From Aeoliella straminimaris (GTDB taxonomy: Bacteria; Planctomycetota; Planctomycetia; Pirellulales; Lacipirellulaceae), in assembly GCF_024054565.1 (NCBI RefSeq), contig NZ_JAMXLR010000090.1, forward strand, positions 1 through 64,000: a stretch of DNA of 64,000 bases, written 5' to 3'. Position numbers and translations under genes: made by a program. Within the stretch, counting starts at the first letter, position 1, and each line of letters starts with the position of its first letter. Shown piece by piece: positions 15,100-25,112 of the stretch. The notes under the pieces were generated by a model, which saw nothing but the letters and a program-made list of their open reading frames with translations, was not told the origin of the DNA and ran no database searches.

Positions 15100-15597
15100 A
15101 GAATCAGATCCTTTCGTAAGAAGGTGTAGAAAGGTGGGACGATGTGCCACTCGCGCCTGGGATAAGTGGCGCCTCGCCCAATGGGTTTGGCCTGCTCCGG
15201 ACCGCAACCGCTCGCGGTGTTTCCGTTGCACGACTCTCGCGACGTTTTGCGGAACAGACCGACGCCGCCTGACCGTCCAGCCTCCGCCATCGCTGCGTAC
15301 CAGGCAGTCGCAGCGCAAAATACGTCTGTTGTAGGACTCGTCGCGCACGACGGTCCACAGCCTAAAGTTATCCGATTCAAAGGCTGCTGAAAACCGGGCG
15401 GGACCTACCTCGCGGGCCTCCCATACCGGATGGCCAGGACACCAAACCCGCCGTCCGGCATTATTTCTGCCGGCGTAGGTCGAACAATGATTGCCCCGCT
15501 TGGCGGGATGGAGCACAATACGGCCAGTGGCTCGCCGGGTGTTGACCTCGGCGGGCACCCTACTCTTCCCTCCCTCCTACCCGGCGGAGGTCTTCTG
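15100..15597. other. Divergent intergenic region upstream of glnA and the ankyrin gene
   Basis: About 500 bases without a supported gene; the open frames in it are unconserved upstream extensions of the two flanking genes or shadows. It must hold the promoters of glnA (leftward) and the ankyrin gene (rightward). Visible structure includes a CCGGC/GCCGG hairpin near 15455-15475 and CCCGC/GCGGG hairpins near 15496-15508. No convincing sigma-54 site (TGGCAC-N5-TTGC) was found near glnA. Confidence 0.5.
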
Positions 15598-17649
15598 ATG
15601 TCGGCGGAATCGATTACCACTCTTCCCGTCGAACAGCGACGCGGTTGCTGGGAAGACGATTGCGGAAACTCTTGGGAAGCCATCTTGCTGGCAGGCTCGG
15701 CCGAGCAGGTGGCCCAAGCGGTACAGAGCATGCCCTCGGTGGGGGTGATTCAAACCGATGTCACCCGGCAGGTACTCGCCGGCGAGTGCCCCGTGCCCGA
15801 TGGACGTTGGGCGCTGTTGGTCAAACTGCGGGGCACCAACTGGGTACACGTGGCCGACCCTTCGCAATTGAACCCCTTCACCCGCAACTCGCAATTGCCG
15901 GAACGACTCGCCGCGGACACCGGCCTGCGAGTCCTGCAAACTGGCTACCAGGACACGGCCTGCGCCACGTACGTGATCGTACATCAGGATAAAGAGCACG
16001 AGCTGATGTTCGAGTCGACCGGCGCCGGGTTTGGCGCCGATCCCTTCACCAGCTCCGACCTGGAAGACGAACTCGAGGACCTGGCGGACGAACTCGACGA
16101 GGACTACGAGGAGGATTACGACGAGGCGTACGAGAACGATTTCGACGTCACCCGCCTGCAGAGCAATAAGTACCCTGCCGACTGGTGGCAGAAGTTCGCC
16201 AGCGAAACCGAGGTGCAGCAAGCGTTGCTCCGCGACCTCGAGTCCTATGTGCCGTTTGTTCAGGCTTACCCCGGTGAGGAGGGCATTCAGTTGGCGGCCT
16301 GCCACGAAGATGCGATTGCGCCGCAGCACGTCGAGCGAATCGACCTGGTGGTGTTCGGCGCGGCAGCCTCGACGACACCGAATCCTGCCAGCCGGCAACT
16401 GGCCAACGCCATCGCCGAGGGCGACCTTGCCGGAGTCGAAGCAGCGGTTGCCGCGGGTGCCAGTCTGCAATCGCTGCCGGGCATCCAGGACTCGGCCCTG
16501 CTGTTTGCCATCAGTCGGCTGGATGACGACAAACCCGACGGCGCGAAGATCGTTTCCGCCTTGCTGGCGGCCGGCGCTTCGCCAACGGCGACCGGCGACG
16601 AGCAAAGCTCGCCGTTGATCGAAGCGGTAAAGAAGTGCGACTCGTGCCTCGACCTGGCGCTCGACGCGATCAATCGTTTGATCGACGCCGGCGCCAACCT
16701 GGATCACGTAGGACCAATCACCTTCTTCGGCGGCGGCACCGCACTGCACGAAGCTGTGCAACATCGATCGCTGTCGGCCGTCATGTTGCTGCACCAACGT
16801 GGCGCCGACCTGACCGTGACCGACGGAGTCGGCAATACGCCGCTCGAGCGGGCGCGGGCGTTGCTCGAGTCGTTGGGCAAAGTCTCGTCGCTATTTGGTC
16901 TGGCCGGGGGCGATGAGGACGAGGGAGAAACGAACCGCAACGAAAAACCGGTGCAAGATATTGCCGACTACCTGGAACTAGCCGAGTCGGGCCAGGCCAC
17001 TGCCGACTGGCAGACGCAGGCCACGCAAGACCAGGCGCGGCTCGACAGCCAGCGGCGGCGAATGCGGGCGAGCGGCGAACGGGCGCGGCGGGCCTTCGAG
17101 GACCTGGGGCAGCAACTGCAATCGCTGGCTGCGGATTCCGAGGACGCTATGCGCCAGGCGGTACTCGCCCAGCCCGATACCATTCAGCTGGACGAACTGA
17201 TGGATCCGACGGATTGGGTCCACACCGACCAGCGCGACGAGGTAACGCAGGACCTGGAGGACCTGGGCTTCGAAACCATCGCCGACTACGCGATCGCAGA
17301 AATGCCCGGTGTGCTGGTTCGCGGCCTGATTCATCGCGGCCAGCAGCTGTACGCCGCGGTCTGCAACGCGGGGGAGGTGGATTGGATCGACCTGGTGCGT
17401 TTTCGGCACGATGGTACGACCCTGACGGTGACCAACGCCGCGATCGAACCGGGCATCGAGGAACTTTCGAAGGGAACGCCATTCGAAAAGCAGTTCACGC
17501 CCGGTGCCACCGCCGAGCAACTGTACGACCAACTGCTGCAACACGAAGGCATCCGGCCCGCCGACCCGCTCAAGCCGGGACAATTCGTCGAACGTTTCGA
17601 GTCGTTCTACGCCGAAGACATCGCGGCCAAGAAGGCGAAGCTGGGTTAG
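15598..17649 (+). CDS. Ankyrin-repeat protein with acidic tract, 683 aa
   Basis: The start at 15598 has GGCGGAGG upstream; the frame is open 168 bases further but without a site. No signal peptide or membrane segment. Layout: residues 1-145 form an N-terminal domain (SWEAILLAGSAEQVAQAVQS, DGRWALLVKLRGTNWVHVAD); 153-183 are very acidic with tyrosines (DEDYEEDYDEAYENDFD); about 266-425 hold four or five ankyrin repeats (GDLAGVEAAVAAGASLQSL, DGAKIVSALLAAGASPTATG, GTALHEAVQHRSLSAVMLLH); 460-530 are a Gln/Arg-rich coiled coil; the C-terminus (residues 540 onward) is another folded domain with LYAAVCNAGEVDWIDLVRF. The N- and C-terminal parts look related (both contain a W-[VI]-[HD] strand). Probably a cytoplasmic binding protein; no partner is evident. 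Confidence 0.85.
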   Translation: MSAESITTLPVEQRRGCWEDDCGNSWEAILLAGSAEQVAQAVQSMPSVGVIQTDVTRQVLAGECPVPDGRWALLVKLRGTNWVHVADPSQLNPFTRNSQLPERLAADTGLRVLQTGYQDTACATYVIVHQDKEHELMFESTGAGFGADPFTSSDLEDELEDLADELDEDYEEDYDEAYENDFDVTRLQSNKYPADWWQKFASETEVQQALLRDLESYVPFVQAYPGEEGIQLAACHEDAIAPQHVERIDLVVFGAAASTTPNPASRQLANAIAEGDLAGVEAAVAAGASLQSLPGIQDSALLFAISRLDDDKPDGAKIVSALLAAGASPTATGDEQSSPLIEAVKKCDSCLDLALDAINRLIDAGANLDHVGPITFFGGGTALHEAVQHRSLSAVMLLHQRGADLTVTDGVGNTPLERARALLESLGKVSSLFGLAGGDEDEGETNRNEKPVQDIADYLELAESGQATADWQTQATQDQARLDSQRRRMRASGERARRAFEDLGQQLQSLAADSEDAMRQAVLAQPDTIQLDELMDPTDWVHTDQRDEVTQDLEDLGFETIADYAIAEMPGVLVRGLIHRGQQLYAAVCNAGEVDWIDLVRFRHDGTTLTVTNAAIEPGIEELSKGTPFEKQFTPGATAEQLYDQLLQHEGIRPADPLKPGQFVERFESFYAEDIAAKKAKLG

Positions 17650-17771
17650 CTCACCGCTGCAGTTTCTTCATGATGGGTCCGCGCGAGCTGAGACTCGCTT
17701 GGCCCCTCCTACATCACTTACATTGTCCCGGCGCGGTGGTCGAAATTCTGCACCGCGTGCGGGACAAAGCG

Positions 17772-19097
17772 TTAGAAACCGAACGGGTTTTCCGTCTCGT
17801 CCGTCGCGCCGCCGCCGAAGGGATTGTCGTCCGCATCCTGGCCTCCGCCGAAGGGGTTTACGACCTCCGGTTGTGCGGCGGGCTGCTCGGCAGGTTCGGC
17901 GGGTTGGTCGGCGTCGGCCGGAGCCGCTGCATCGGCCTGATCGGCGGGGGCGTCGGCTGGGGCTGCGCCTGGGTGCACAAACGGTTGGTCGGCGCCGACC
18001 TCGTGCAGGCACTGCACCAACCCGGTATCGCTAATCAGGTAGATACGATCGTTTGCGGTGTTGACCACCGCCGTGGTGGCGGCGCTGGTCCGCAGTCGAC
18101 CGAGCGGCACTCCGCTCTCGAGGTCCATGGTGACCAGATCGCTCTGGCGATTGAGCCCGTACACGCGCGACTCGCTGACGCTGGCGATGCGATCGATGCC
18201 TCCGGTGCGCCATTGCCGCTCGCCCGTGGCCAGCGAAGCGGCATGCAAAGCCGGTGCGTCGCTGACCACAAACAACTTGTCGTTCACCACGATGGGCGAC
18301 TGCGAAACGGACGAGCCGGTGGAGTACCGCCACAATTGCTGACCGGTGGCCTCGTCGAGGGCGTAGGCGTAGCCATTGCTGGTGGTGAAGAACAACCGAC
18401 CATCGAACGACGTTGGATGGGAATTCACCAACCCATTGGTCTCGAATCGATAGCGGACACCGTTGGCCTCGGGATTGGCGACGTACAGGAACCCTCGCTG
18501 CGTGGGCCAGGTAACGCTTTCGGGAGTTGCCGTGGCGGGCTGGAACACTCGCCCGGAAGACGAATAGTACCAGACCAAATCCTCATCGTCGGTCAGCGAG
18601 TAGGCTTCGACCTTGCCGCTAAACAACGGGGCGTAGACGTGCTCGCTGGTCAGTGCCGGTCCGCCGCCGGCACCGCCTCCTAGTTCGCGACTCAGGTGCT
18701 CGACGCCGTTATCGCGTCTCAGCACGGTGAGGGTGCTGCCATTGATCAGGGCCACGTACTGGTCGTTGGCGGCCGGGCCCAGGCTGGGATAATCGGGATT
18801 ACCAATCCGCGCGATCCAGTTGGTGCGGCCGGTTTCGGCATCCATCGAATGCAACACGCCCGCGGTGGTCAGCACGAACAGCGAATCGCCATCGAGCACC
18901 GCATGCTCCACACGGTGCCGCGAACGATCGAGCTGCGCCTGCGAAAACCAGGCTCGCTGGAGGCCCGATCGCTGCGCATCGATGGAAGACACCAACCCAG
19001 AGGATGCCACGGCCTGGTTGGCCAGCACGCTGGCGACAGCCACCCCGAGCAACGCGAACGTGGACAGCGTGGTACGAAAGAGTCGAGACTTGCGCAT
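17772..19097 (-). CDS. Exported PQQ-type beta-propeller protein with NPFGG tail, 441 aa
   Basis: Signal peptide at about residues 1-34 (MRKSRLFRTTLSTFALLGVA...). Six or more PQQ-like blades follow, with typical A-L-D-x-x-T-G-x-x-x-W strands (MDAETGRTNWIARIGNP, ALDEATGQQLWRYSTGS, AASLATGERQWRTGG). Such propellers usually serve as binding scaffolds, as in BamB, rather than as quinoprotein dehydrogenases, and no catalytic Asp/Ca site is visible. The C-terminus is an Ala/Asp/Pro-rich linker followed by three copies of NPFGG/NPFGF separated by acidic spacers. The start at 19097 fits the signal peptide. A hairpin (19122-19129 with 19143-19150) lies in its leader, and TACAAT on the minus strand at 19177-19182 may be the -10. 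Exported to periplasm or envelope; ligand unknown. Confidence 0.86.
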   Translation of the reverse strand: MRKSRLFRTTLSTFALLGVAVASVLANQAVASSGLVSSIDAQRSGLQRAWFSQAQLDRSRHRVEHAVLDGDSLFVLTTAGVLHSMDAETGRTNWIARIGNPDYPSLGPAANDQYVALINGSTLTVLRRDNGVEHLSRELGGGAGGGPALTSEHVYAPLFSGKVEAYSLTDDEDLVWYYSSSGRVFQPATATPESVTWPTQRGFLYVANPEANGVRYRFETNGLVNSHPTSFDGRLFFTTSNGYAYALDEATGQQLWRYSTGSSVSQSPIVVNDKLFVVSDAPALHAASLATGERQWRTGGIDRIASVSESRVYGLNRQSDLVTMDLESGVPLGRLRTSAATTAVVNTANDRIYLISDTGLVQCLHEVGADQPFVHPGAAPADAPADQADAAAPADADQPAEPAEQPAAQPEVVNPFGGGQDADDNPFGGGATDETENPFGF

Positions 19098-19401
19098 ACG
19101 AAACCAGCGGGGTAAGTAGGAACGCCCCGGCGTGTGGACCAGCGGGGCGTGAAGATATCCGTTCCGATAATTCTCCATTGTAGTCGGATTGCCCCGGGAA
19201 TTCACCTTTTTTGATGCGGAAAACACTACTACGCCCCCCGCTGCCAGCACGCCAACCACCCACCGCAGGTCGAGCGGAGCCTAGATTCAAAGGGGTGTGA
19301 TGGCTTACCTTACAGTTCGGGGCTGGTTCGTCTATGAATTGCCTTCGTTGTCGCCCCATTTCCTGCCGCCCGCTGACAATTTTTCCCCTTCCCCGGCCCG
19401 C
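19098..19401. other. Divergent intergenic region
   Basis: Separates the beta-propeller gene from the 1333-residue gene. An 8-bp perfect hairpin at 19122-19150 sits 25 bases before the leftward start, and a TACAAT (minus strand, 19177-19182) may be its -10. No small gene is supported. Confidence 0.5.
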
Positions 19402-22400
19402 ATGAGCAAGGCTTCTATCCAGCCCGACGCCCACTGCCTGGCACGGCTGAAGGAGCTGGTGGGCTACCTGAACTTCTCGTCCGGGGCGCACGATCCGCGA
19501 TTCCTGGCCAATTTGAACGACGTTTACCGCTTTGTTCACCAGCAAGGCGAATTAGAAACGCCAGTGGTGGAGGTCGTTCTACAGCTGATGACCACCACGG
19601 CCGAACAGCTTCACCAGCAAGGCGGGGCTTTCGCCGAAATTGGCCAGACCCGCCGCGTGTTGCAGTTGGTGGGCGAGTATTTTCTGCCCGAATACCGGCA
19701 ATTCCACCGCGATTTGCTCCGCCACCGCACGGACGACGAATTGTGGCGGCCGCTGCTGCTGGCGCGGGTGTTCGAGGTGGTGCTGCCGCGAGTGCTGGAG
19801 GACGACATGCCCGAACGGGTGGTCGCCGCGGCCCGCGACCAGATGGACGACTACATCGGCTACCGCCCGGTGCCGGCGCTGGAGTCGCAGAAGATCGAGC
19901 CCTACCGCCACGAATGGGTCCGCCCCATTCCGCTGTACGTCGAAGGGGCGGGCGTCGAAGCAGGCCCCTACGAGGCGGTGATTACCAAGACGCTCGAAAT
20001 CCTTCGCGACACCCCGGCCGACCTGCTGAGCGACGCCTGGTTCCAGTTGGAGATGGTCGAGGAACTGGCGCTCGACCCGCGGGCGTACGACTTCGATCAC
20101 CCGGTGAACAAGCGGCCCAATTACCACTTTGGTCAGTGGGATCCCAACCGCATCGATAACAAGGGGTACTACCGCCGGTTTGTACTGCAGCCGCTGGCGC
20201 TCGACTCGCTGATGGCGCGAGTTAACCCCCATCACCCGCAAGGTCTCGACGAAGAGGACCTGCTGTTCGAGGCGGCCGCCGTGCTGGCCGGCACCATCCT
20301 GATGGCCTCGGGCACCAGTGGCAACAGCCCCAATTGCCATGGCTCGGACGTAACGCTAGGCACGCTGCTGCCGCACATCGCCGATTACCGCGACCGCTTT
20401 TACGAACAACTGCTGGCCCGCGGCGAAGGCCCCCGTGGCGAACGCTTGCGTGCCGAAGCAAAGCGAACCCGCCAACCGTTCGGCGGTGCGCGGCAACACC
20501 TGAACCAGGAACTGGCCCGCCGCCGCGCGATTCAGTTGCAGCGAGTGCACCTGGCGCAAGTGTACGCTCGCATGGGCTACACCGAAGCGGCCATGAAGCA
20601 GGCCCAGTCGGTGCGCGTTGCTTCGGCCCGGATGCTGTGCCAGATCTACTGCCGGCTGACCGCGGGCCACCACGCCATCGACCGCCGACGACTGGCCGAG
20701 GTAGCCACGTACCTGGACGAAATCACTGACCTGCTCAATCGCGGCATCGAGTGCGGCGCGCTGGTCGATCCCTGGAGCATCCTGGGTTTTGGGGCCAACT
20801 TCAGCCTGTTCCCCTCGCTCGAGGATTCGGTTCGCGATTTCCGCGTCGACGACTTGATTCAGATCGTCGAGCAAACGCTTGATCTCTGCTCGCGGGCCTG
20901 GGCCGAAGCGGCCGCCATCGATAAGCGCGACCTGGAAGACCGCTTCAGCAAGCAGCTTGCCCAACTCGCCAACTGGTGGGACTCGTTCGGTTCCACCGAA
21001 GTCGGCGGTGTCAAATCGCTCGACGCCCGGGAAATCGAGATCAGCACCAACCTGGTGGCCGGTGCCCTGAACGCCTGGCACAAGGCCGGCGCGGCGGCCG
21101 GCGACGTGAAGTTCTGGGGCCTGTTCGTCGAGCAGTTCGATACCTCCAAGGCGTTTCAATTGGTAATCGAGGCTCTGCTGGACAAGGACGACCTGATTGC
21201 CTCGATGGCCCTGATGATGCAATGGCTCAGCCAGGTGGAGTACACGCCGCTCGAGGAGGGCGACGCCGCGCTGCATCCACTGGCGCTGCGCTGGATGCGG
21301 ATGGTCGAATCCAGGTCGCAACAAACCTCGGCCGAGGGCGACGACCAATGGTCGCTCGTGGCGCGGTTCTTCGGTCAACTGGAAGCCAGCGCCGAGGAAT
21401 ACTGGCATGTCCCGCAATTCGAACTGGGCAAGCCTTCGCACCGCTACGATGGCCCCGACGATTCGATCTTCGACGACGACTCCTATGATTCCGAAGACGA
21501 AGCGTACGACGAAATATCGCCGTACGATCAGGAGATGGACGACGAAGAAGAAGGCCTGGACAACTTGTTCCGCGCGGCCTACGAGGACGTCACCTATCGC
21601 GACAGCACCGACGACGGTTTCGACTCGGCCATCTATGATCCCGGCAGCGAAGACACCGACTACGAACTGGAAGACGAGGCCGAGCGGCTCCGCGAGCGAC
21701 TGGCCTTCCTGGCCACCATCGCCCGGCTGTGGAAGCATACGGCCATAGGCTGGGACGCCACCGAATCGCCTGAGCGCCGCGACCAGTACGACGCCTGGCA
21801 GCGCGATGCCCTGGTGAAGTACGGTCAATTGGTGCAGTTGCTGGAAGAAGTTCACCAACACCGGGTACCGCCGCCCACCAGTTCGCACGAATCGATGGTG
21901 GATTACGACCGCCGGCGGATGGTGCTCGAAACGCTCATCGAACAGATCATCACGACTTGTGTCGAAATGTCCGACGCCGGACGATTGCTGCGTGCGGCGG
22001 CCGGCGTGGCGCAGGTTACCGAGGGCGCGCCCGCCTCGGCCATCACGCGTACTATCGAGATCCTTCGCTCGGTCCTCAAAGGCAATGCCGACGGCGTCCG
22101 CCAGCATTGGGACGACTTCGCCCGCTCCCTGGTCGACCAGGAACTGCTGTACGTGCCGCTCAGCAAGGGGGGCAATCCCGGTCGCATCGTCAAGGCCCGC
22201 GCCTTGCACGGGTTGATTCACGACCTACTGGGATGGCTCCCCCGCCTGGGCCTGGTCCGCGAGACCTGCGAACTGCTGGATGTGGCCCAGCGGATGGAAA
22301 TCGAGCATCCCGTCGGCCAAGGCGCCATCACCGAGTACGACACGCTATTCGAACAGGGCTACCAGGCCCTGGTAGAGTGCGTAGTGGCCTCGGCCGACAC

Positions 22401-23403
22401 CTGGGACAACACAGGCAGTGGTGGCGCACCGGGCTTGCGCCGCAGCGACCAACTACTGGTCGAAGCCCTGCAGGACCTGACCGAAGCGCAACTCGGTCGC
22501 TGGCTCCGCCACAGCCGCACGGTGCGACTGAGCGTGGTGGAAAAGTTGGCCAACGAAACCGATTGGAAGCAGTTCGTCGAGTTCGTCCAACGCTACGGCC
22601 GCGACTTGTTCACGCAGCGATTCCTGAGCCTGGGCAACTTGCGATCCATCCTGCACCAAGGGGTAGGCGTATGGCTTTCGAACCTGGAGATGGAACCTGG
22701 CGACGAACCTCTACCGCTGGTGGAGGAACTCGGCGGCCGCATCGAACGCAATGACGCGGTGGAGATGCTTACCATCGCCATCGACGCGGTGGTGGAGAAC
22801 TTCCGCGAGTACCGCGACTACAACGCCACGACAACCCAGAGCGATCATGGCGAACTGTTCTACATGTTCATCGACTTCCTCCGCCTGCGGGCCAACTACG
22901 ACCGCAGCGCGTGGAACATGAAGCCAGTGTTCCTGGCCCATGAAAAACTCATCCGCCAGGGGCGCGAGGCCGCGGCCGATATGTGGCGCCGGGCCATCGC
23001 CGCCCGCACCAGCGAACGGGCCGACTATTACCTGAAGGCGTTCTCGCAGATGTCCGAAGAATACGGCATGCGCCTGCCCACCATCGCTGAACGACTGGGC
23101 GAACGCTTCATTCGCTCGCTCACCGTCGATCGACTACGAGCCCTGGCCGCCCCCGCCATCGAAGCGGTCGACGCCGAACGAGAAGATGGTTCGTTCGAAG
23201 CCCTGGAAGCGGAGATCACGAGCCTCATCACCGAACCGTGCGGAGCAGGCCTCGACGTACCCGATTGGGTGGCCGCGCTCGAAGACGAAGTGACCACCAT
23301 CCGCAGAATCCGCCGCCACCATCCCCCCGAAGACAGCCTGCTCGCTCGCATCGAGCAGACAACGCTGGAGTGGGAAGAATTGCGCAAGCAACTGGGCGAG
23401 TAG
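19402..23403 (+). CDS. Very large protein of unknown function with acidic insert, 1333 aa
   Basis: No family recognised. The start at 19402 (MSKASIQPDA) is a best guess; no Shine-Dalgarno site is visible and the frame is open to 19297. The sequence is soluble, mainly helical and rich in Leu, Glu, Arg and Trp, with blocks such as ARVFEVVLPRVLEDDMPERV, HLAQVYARMGYTEAAMKQAQ (TPR-like) and RADYYLKAFSQMSEEYGMRL. Residues about 684-765 are a strongly acidic insert with Asp, Glu, Tyr and Ser (DDDSYDSEDEAYDEISPYDQ and more), dividing the protein into two helical halves. A similar acidic tract is found in the ankyrin protein 2 kb upstream. It is followed in the same direction, after 205 bases, by a membrane protein gene. 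A scaffold or TPR-like role is a guess. Confidence 0.82.
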   Translation: MSKASIQPDAHCLARLKELVGYLNFSSGAHDPRFLANLNDVYRFVHQQGELETPVVEVVLQLMTTTAEQLHQQGGAFAEIGQTRRVLQLVGEYFLPEYRQFHRDLLRHRTDDELWRPLLLARVFEVVLPRVLEDDMPERVVAAARDQMDDYIGYRPVPALESQKIEPYRHEWVRPIPLYVEGAGVEAGPYEAVITKTLEILRDTPADLLSDAWFQLEMVEELALDPRAYDFDHPVNKRPNYHFGQWDPNRIDNKGYYRRFVLQPLALDSLMARVNPHHPQGLDEEDLLFEAAAVLAGTILMASGTSGNSPNCHGSDVTLGTLLPHIADYRDRFYEQLLARGEGPRGERLRAEAKRTRQPFGGARQHLNQELARRRAIQLQRVHLAQVYARMGYTEAAMKQAQSVRVASARMLCQIYCRLTAGHHAIDRRRLAEVATYLDEITDLLNRGIECGALVDPWSILGFGANFSLFPSLEDSVRDFRVDDLIQIVEQTLDLCSRAWAEAAAIDKRDLEDRFSKQLAQLANWWDSFGSTEVGGVKSLDAREIEISTNLVAGALNAWHKAGAAAGDVKFWGLFVEQFDTSKAFQLVIEALLDKDDLIASMALMMQWLSQVEYTPLEEGDAALHPLALRWMRMVESRSQQTSAEGDDQWSLVARFFGQLEASAEEYWHVPQFELGKPSHRYDGPDDSIFDDDSYDSEDEAYDEISPYDQEMDDEEEGLDNLFRAAYEDVTYRDSTDDGFDSAIYDPGSEDTDYELEDEAERLRERLAFLATIARLWKHTAIGWDATESPERRDQYDAWQRDALVKYGQLVQLLEEVHQHRVPPPTSSHESMVDYDRRRMVLETLIEQIITTCVEMSDAGRLLRAAAGVAQVTEGAPASAITRTIEILRSVLKGNADGVRQHWDDFARSLVDQELLYVPLSKGGNPGRIVKARALHGLIHDLLGWLPRLGLVRETCELLDVAQRMEIEHPVGQGAITEYDTLFEQGYQALVECVVASADTWDNTGSGGAPGLRRSDQLLVEALQDLTEAQLGRWLRHSRTVRLSVVEKLANETDWKQFVEFVQRYGRDLFTQRFLSLGNLRSILHQGVGVWLSNLEMEPGDEPLPLVEELGGRIERNDAVEMLTIAIDAVVENFREYRDYNATTTQSDHGELFYMFIDFLRLRANYDRSAWNMKPVFLAHEKLIRQGREAAADMWRRAIAARTSERADYYLKAFSQMSEEYGMRLPTIAERLGERFIRSLTVDRLRALAAPAIEAVDAEREDGSFEALEAEITSLITEPCGAGLDVPDWVAALEDEVTTIRRIRRHHPPEDSLLARIEQTTLEWEELRKQLGE

Positions 23404-23608
23404 TTTGGCCGTCGTGTCGGGTTATGCTTGCGCCAGCCTCATCCATCGTTTCCACCGCCGGACGGCACGCAGTCCGTGATTTCACGCAGACAAAGGCACC
23501 TCCGATCGTAGTCGTTTCGGATGCAACCGCCGTGTTGTTGCATGGATAGTGCAAAACGACGACAATGCTCTGCAACACCAGTCACCATGCTCGGGAGGGA
23601 TCTACCGT

Positions 23609-25015
23609 ATGCGACTCGTACGAGGCACCATAGCCCGACTCCGTCGGTTGCATCCCTGCACCTGGCTCGTGGTGCTGATGGTCACCATAACGATGGTAGT
23701 AATCGTGGTGCCGGGCGTAGCGTCCGACCGGGATGAAACGTCGCCGTGGTATGCCGAATCGCGTAAGCAGCTGCACTGGGACACGGCGGCCAAGTACCAG
23801 GCCGATGCTCGTCGGCTGTCCACCTCGCATCGCACCACGATTTGGATCTACGATCACGGTTGGCCCTGGCCCTTCATGCTCCGCTCGCTGGGCTCTCTCG
23901 ACACGTTCACCGCGGCTGGCCCCAAGCAGAGTCGAGACTGGTCGAAGCCCTTGCTCGAGTTTCAAGGAGCTCCCTCAGGCACATCGACCGGCACGCCGCT
24001 GGAAGTTGCCTGGAGCAGTCGCGACAGCTGGCCACTGGAGAGCGAGTTCTACCGATTTCGTTTCGACGTGCTGCTGCTCGACTGCCTGGCAGCGCTGCTG
24101 GTGGTGATTGGCGTCGCGGCGCTGGCCGAAGCCTGGGTGCGTTGGCGAGGCGGGCTGTTTCGCTTTCGGGTACACGACCTGCTGATCGTCTCCACTCTCT
24201 TTTCTGTCACACTGGCCTGGTACTATCACCACCTGCGAATAAGCGAAAAGGAAGGCAACGTCGTCCAGTCGATGACGAAAGAAACCTGGATTCGCGGCGC
24301 CGAGCAGCGCTACGCCGGGCCGAAGTGGCTGGCGCGGCTCGCAGGCAATCAGGAATTGCTGCCCTTCTTGTACCACTACGACAGTGTGCAGTGGCATGAC
24401 AGCCGAGCCGTACAAGACTACGACTCCTGGCAGCGCGAGTTCGACGCGGTACGAAAACTGCGGTACCTGCGAACAGTAACGCTGCCCGAGAGTGTTCCGC
24501 TCGAGCTGGTCGAACAGTTGGCCGCAGAGCATCGACTGAAGACGTTCGCTTTCGAGTTCGACAACGTCGACTCCAGGCAGTTCCAAGCCGGCGACACGCC
24601 ACTGGTGCAGGCACATCGGCTGGAGTTGCTCGAAGTGCTCGGTATTCGCCACCTGCAGCTTGGCGGCGAGAATGTGCTCGCGTCCGACATCGAGACGGTC
24701 GCCAGCTTGCCGACGATCAGTCGGCTCACGCTGCACGACGTATCGGCCACGGTGGCCGAGATCGAGGCCACACGCCACCGGCACCCCGATGTCGAGATAC
24801 TCGCCACCTGGGGCCCCTACCACACCGAGGAGCCCGCTTCCGAGTCGACTCAAAAGCGAGTCGTGCAGCGTAGCCAGGCCGCGCGGCAGGCAGCCCGCGA
24901 AGAAGCAATCCGCCTGGCGTCGACGGACGAATCTCCGCCGGAAGACGATGAGGCCAATACCGCCTTGTCGGCACAATTGATCGACGAGGTGCGAAGAACC
25001 ATCGAAGGGCAATGA
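23609..25015 (+). CDS. Hypothetical membrane protein, 468 aa
   Basis: The start at 23609 has GGGAGGG eight bases upstream. Three hydrophobic segments: residues 14-39 (CTWLVVLMVTITMVVIVVPG), about 150-175 (LDCLAALLVVIGVAALAEAW) and about 186-205 (HDLLIVSTLFSVTLAWYY). The last, preceded by FRFR, is the motif RF-[SR]-[LV]-x-DLL that recurs in many planctomycete membrane proteins. The region from residue 235 is outside or cytoplasmic, with leucine-rich-repeat-like strands (LRYLRTVTLPES, LELLEVLGIRHLQL, LPTISRLTLHDVS). The C-terminus is charged and helical. Function unknown. It follows the 1333-residue gene in the same direction. Confidence 0.82.
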   Translation: MRLVRGTIARLRRLHPCTWLVVLMVTITMVVIVVPGVASDRDETSPWYAESRKQLHWDTAAKYQADARRLSTSHRTTIWIYDHGWPWPFMLRSLGSLDTFTAAGPKQSRDWSKPLLEFQGAPSGTSTGTPLEVAWSSRDSWPLESEFYRFRFDVLLLDCLAALLVVIGVAALAEAWVRWRGGLFRFRVHDLLIVSTLFSVTLAWYYHHLRISEKEGNVVQSMTKETWIRGAEQRYAGPKWLARLAGNQELLPFLYHYDSVQWHDSRAVQDYDSWQREFDAVRKLRYLRTVTLPESVPLELVEQLAAEHRLKTFAFEFDNVDSRQFQAGDTPLVQAHRLELLEVLGIRHLQLGGENVLASDIETVASLPTISRLTLHDVSATVAEIEATRHRHPDVEILATWGPYHTEEPASESTQKRVVQRSQAARQAAREEAIRLASTDESPPEDDEANTALSAQLIDEVRRTIEGQ

Positions 25016-25112
25016 ACGCCCGTGGGGCTCTGCGGGAGCATGGCTGCCCAACACCGGCGAGTAGTCACGGCGTGGAAACGATTGCGATCGCTTCAAACCG
25101 GTTTCGAAACCC

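Noticed and set aside
12982..15129. A 715-codon open frame on the plus strand
   Set aside because: It is antisense to glnA and the pectate lyase gene; composition follows the third-codon bias of those genes and no motif is seen.
15097..15160. Sigma-54 promoter of glnA
   Set aside because: A TGGCAC is present on the minus strand, but the required downstream GC/TTGC element at the right spacing is absent.
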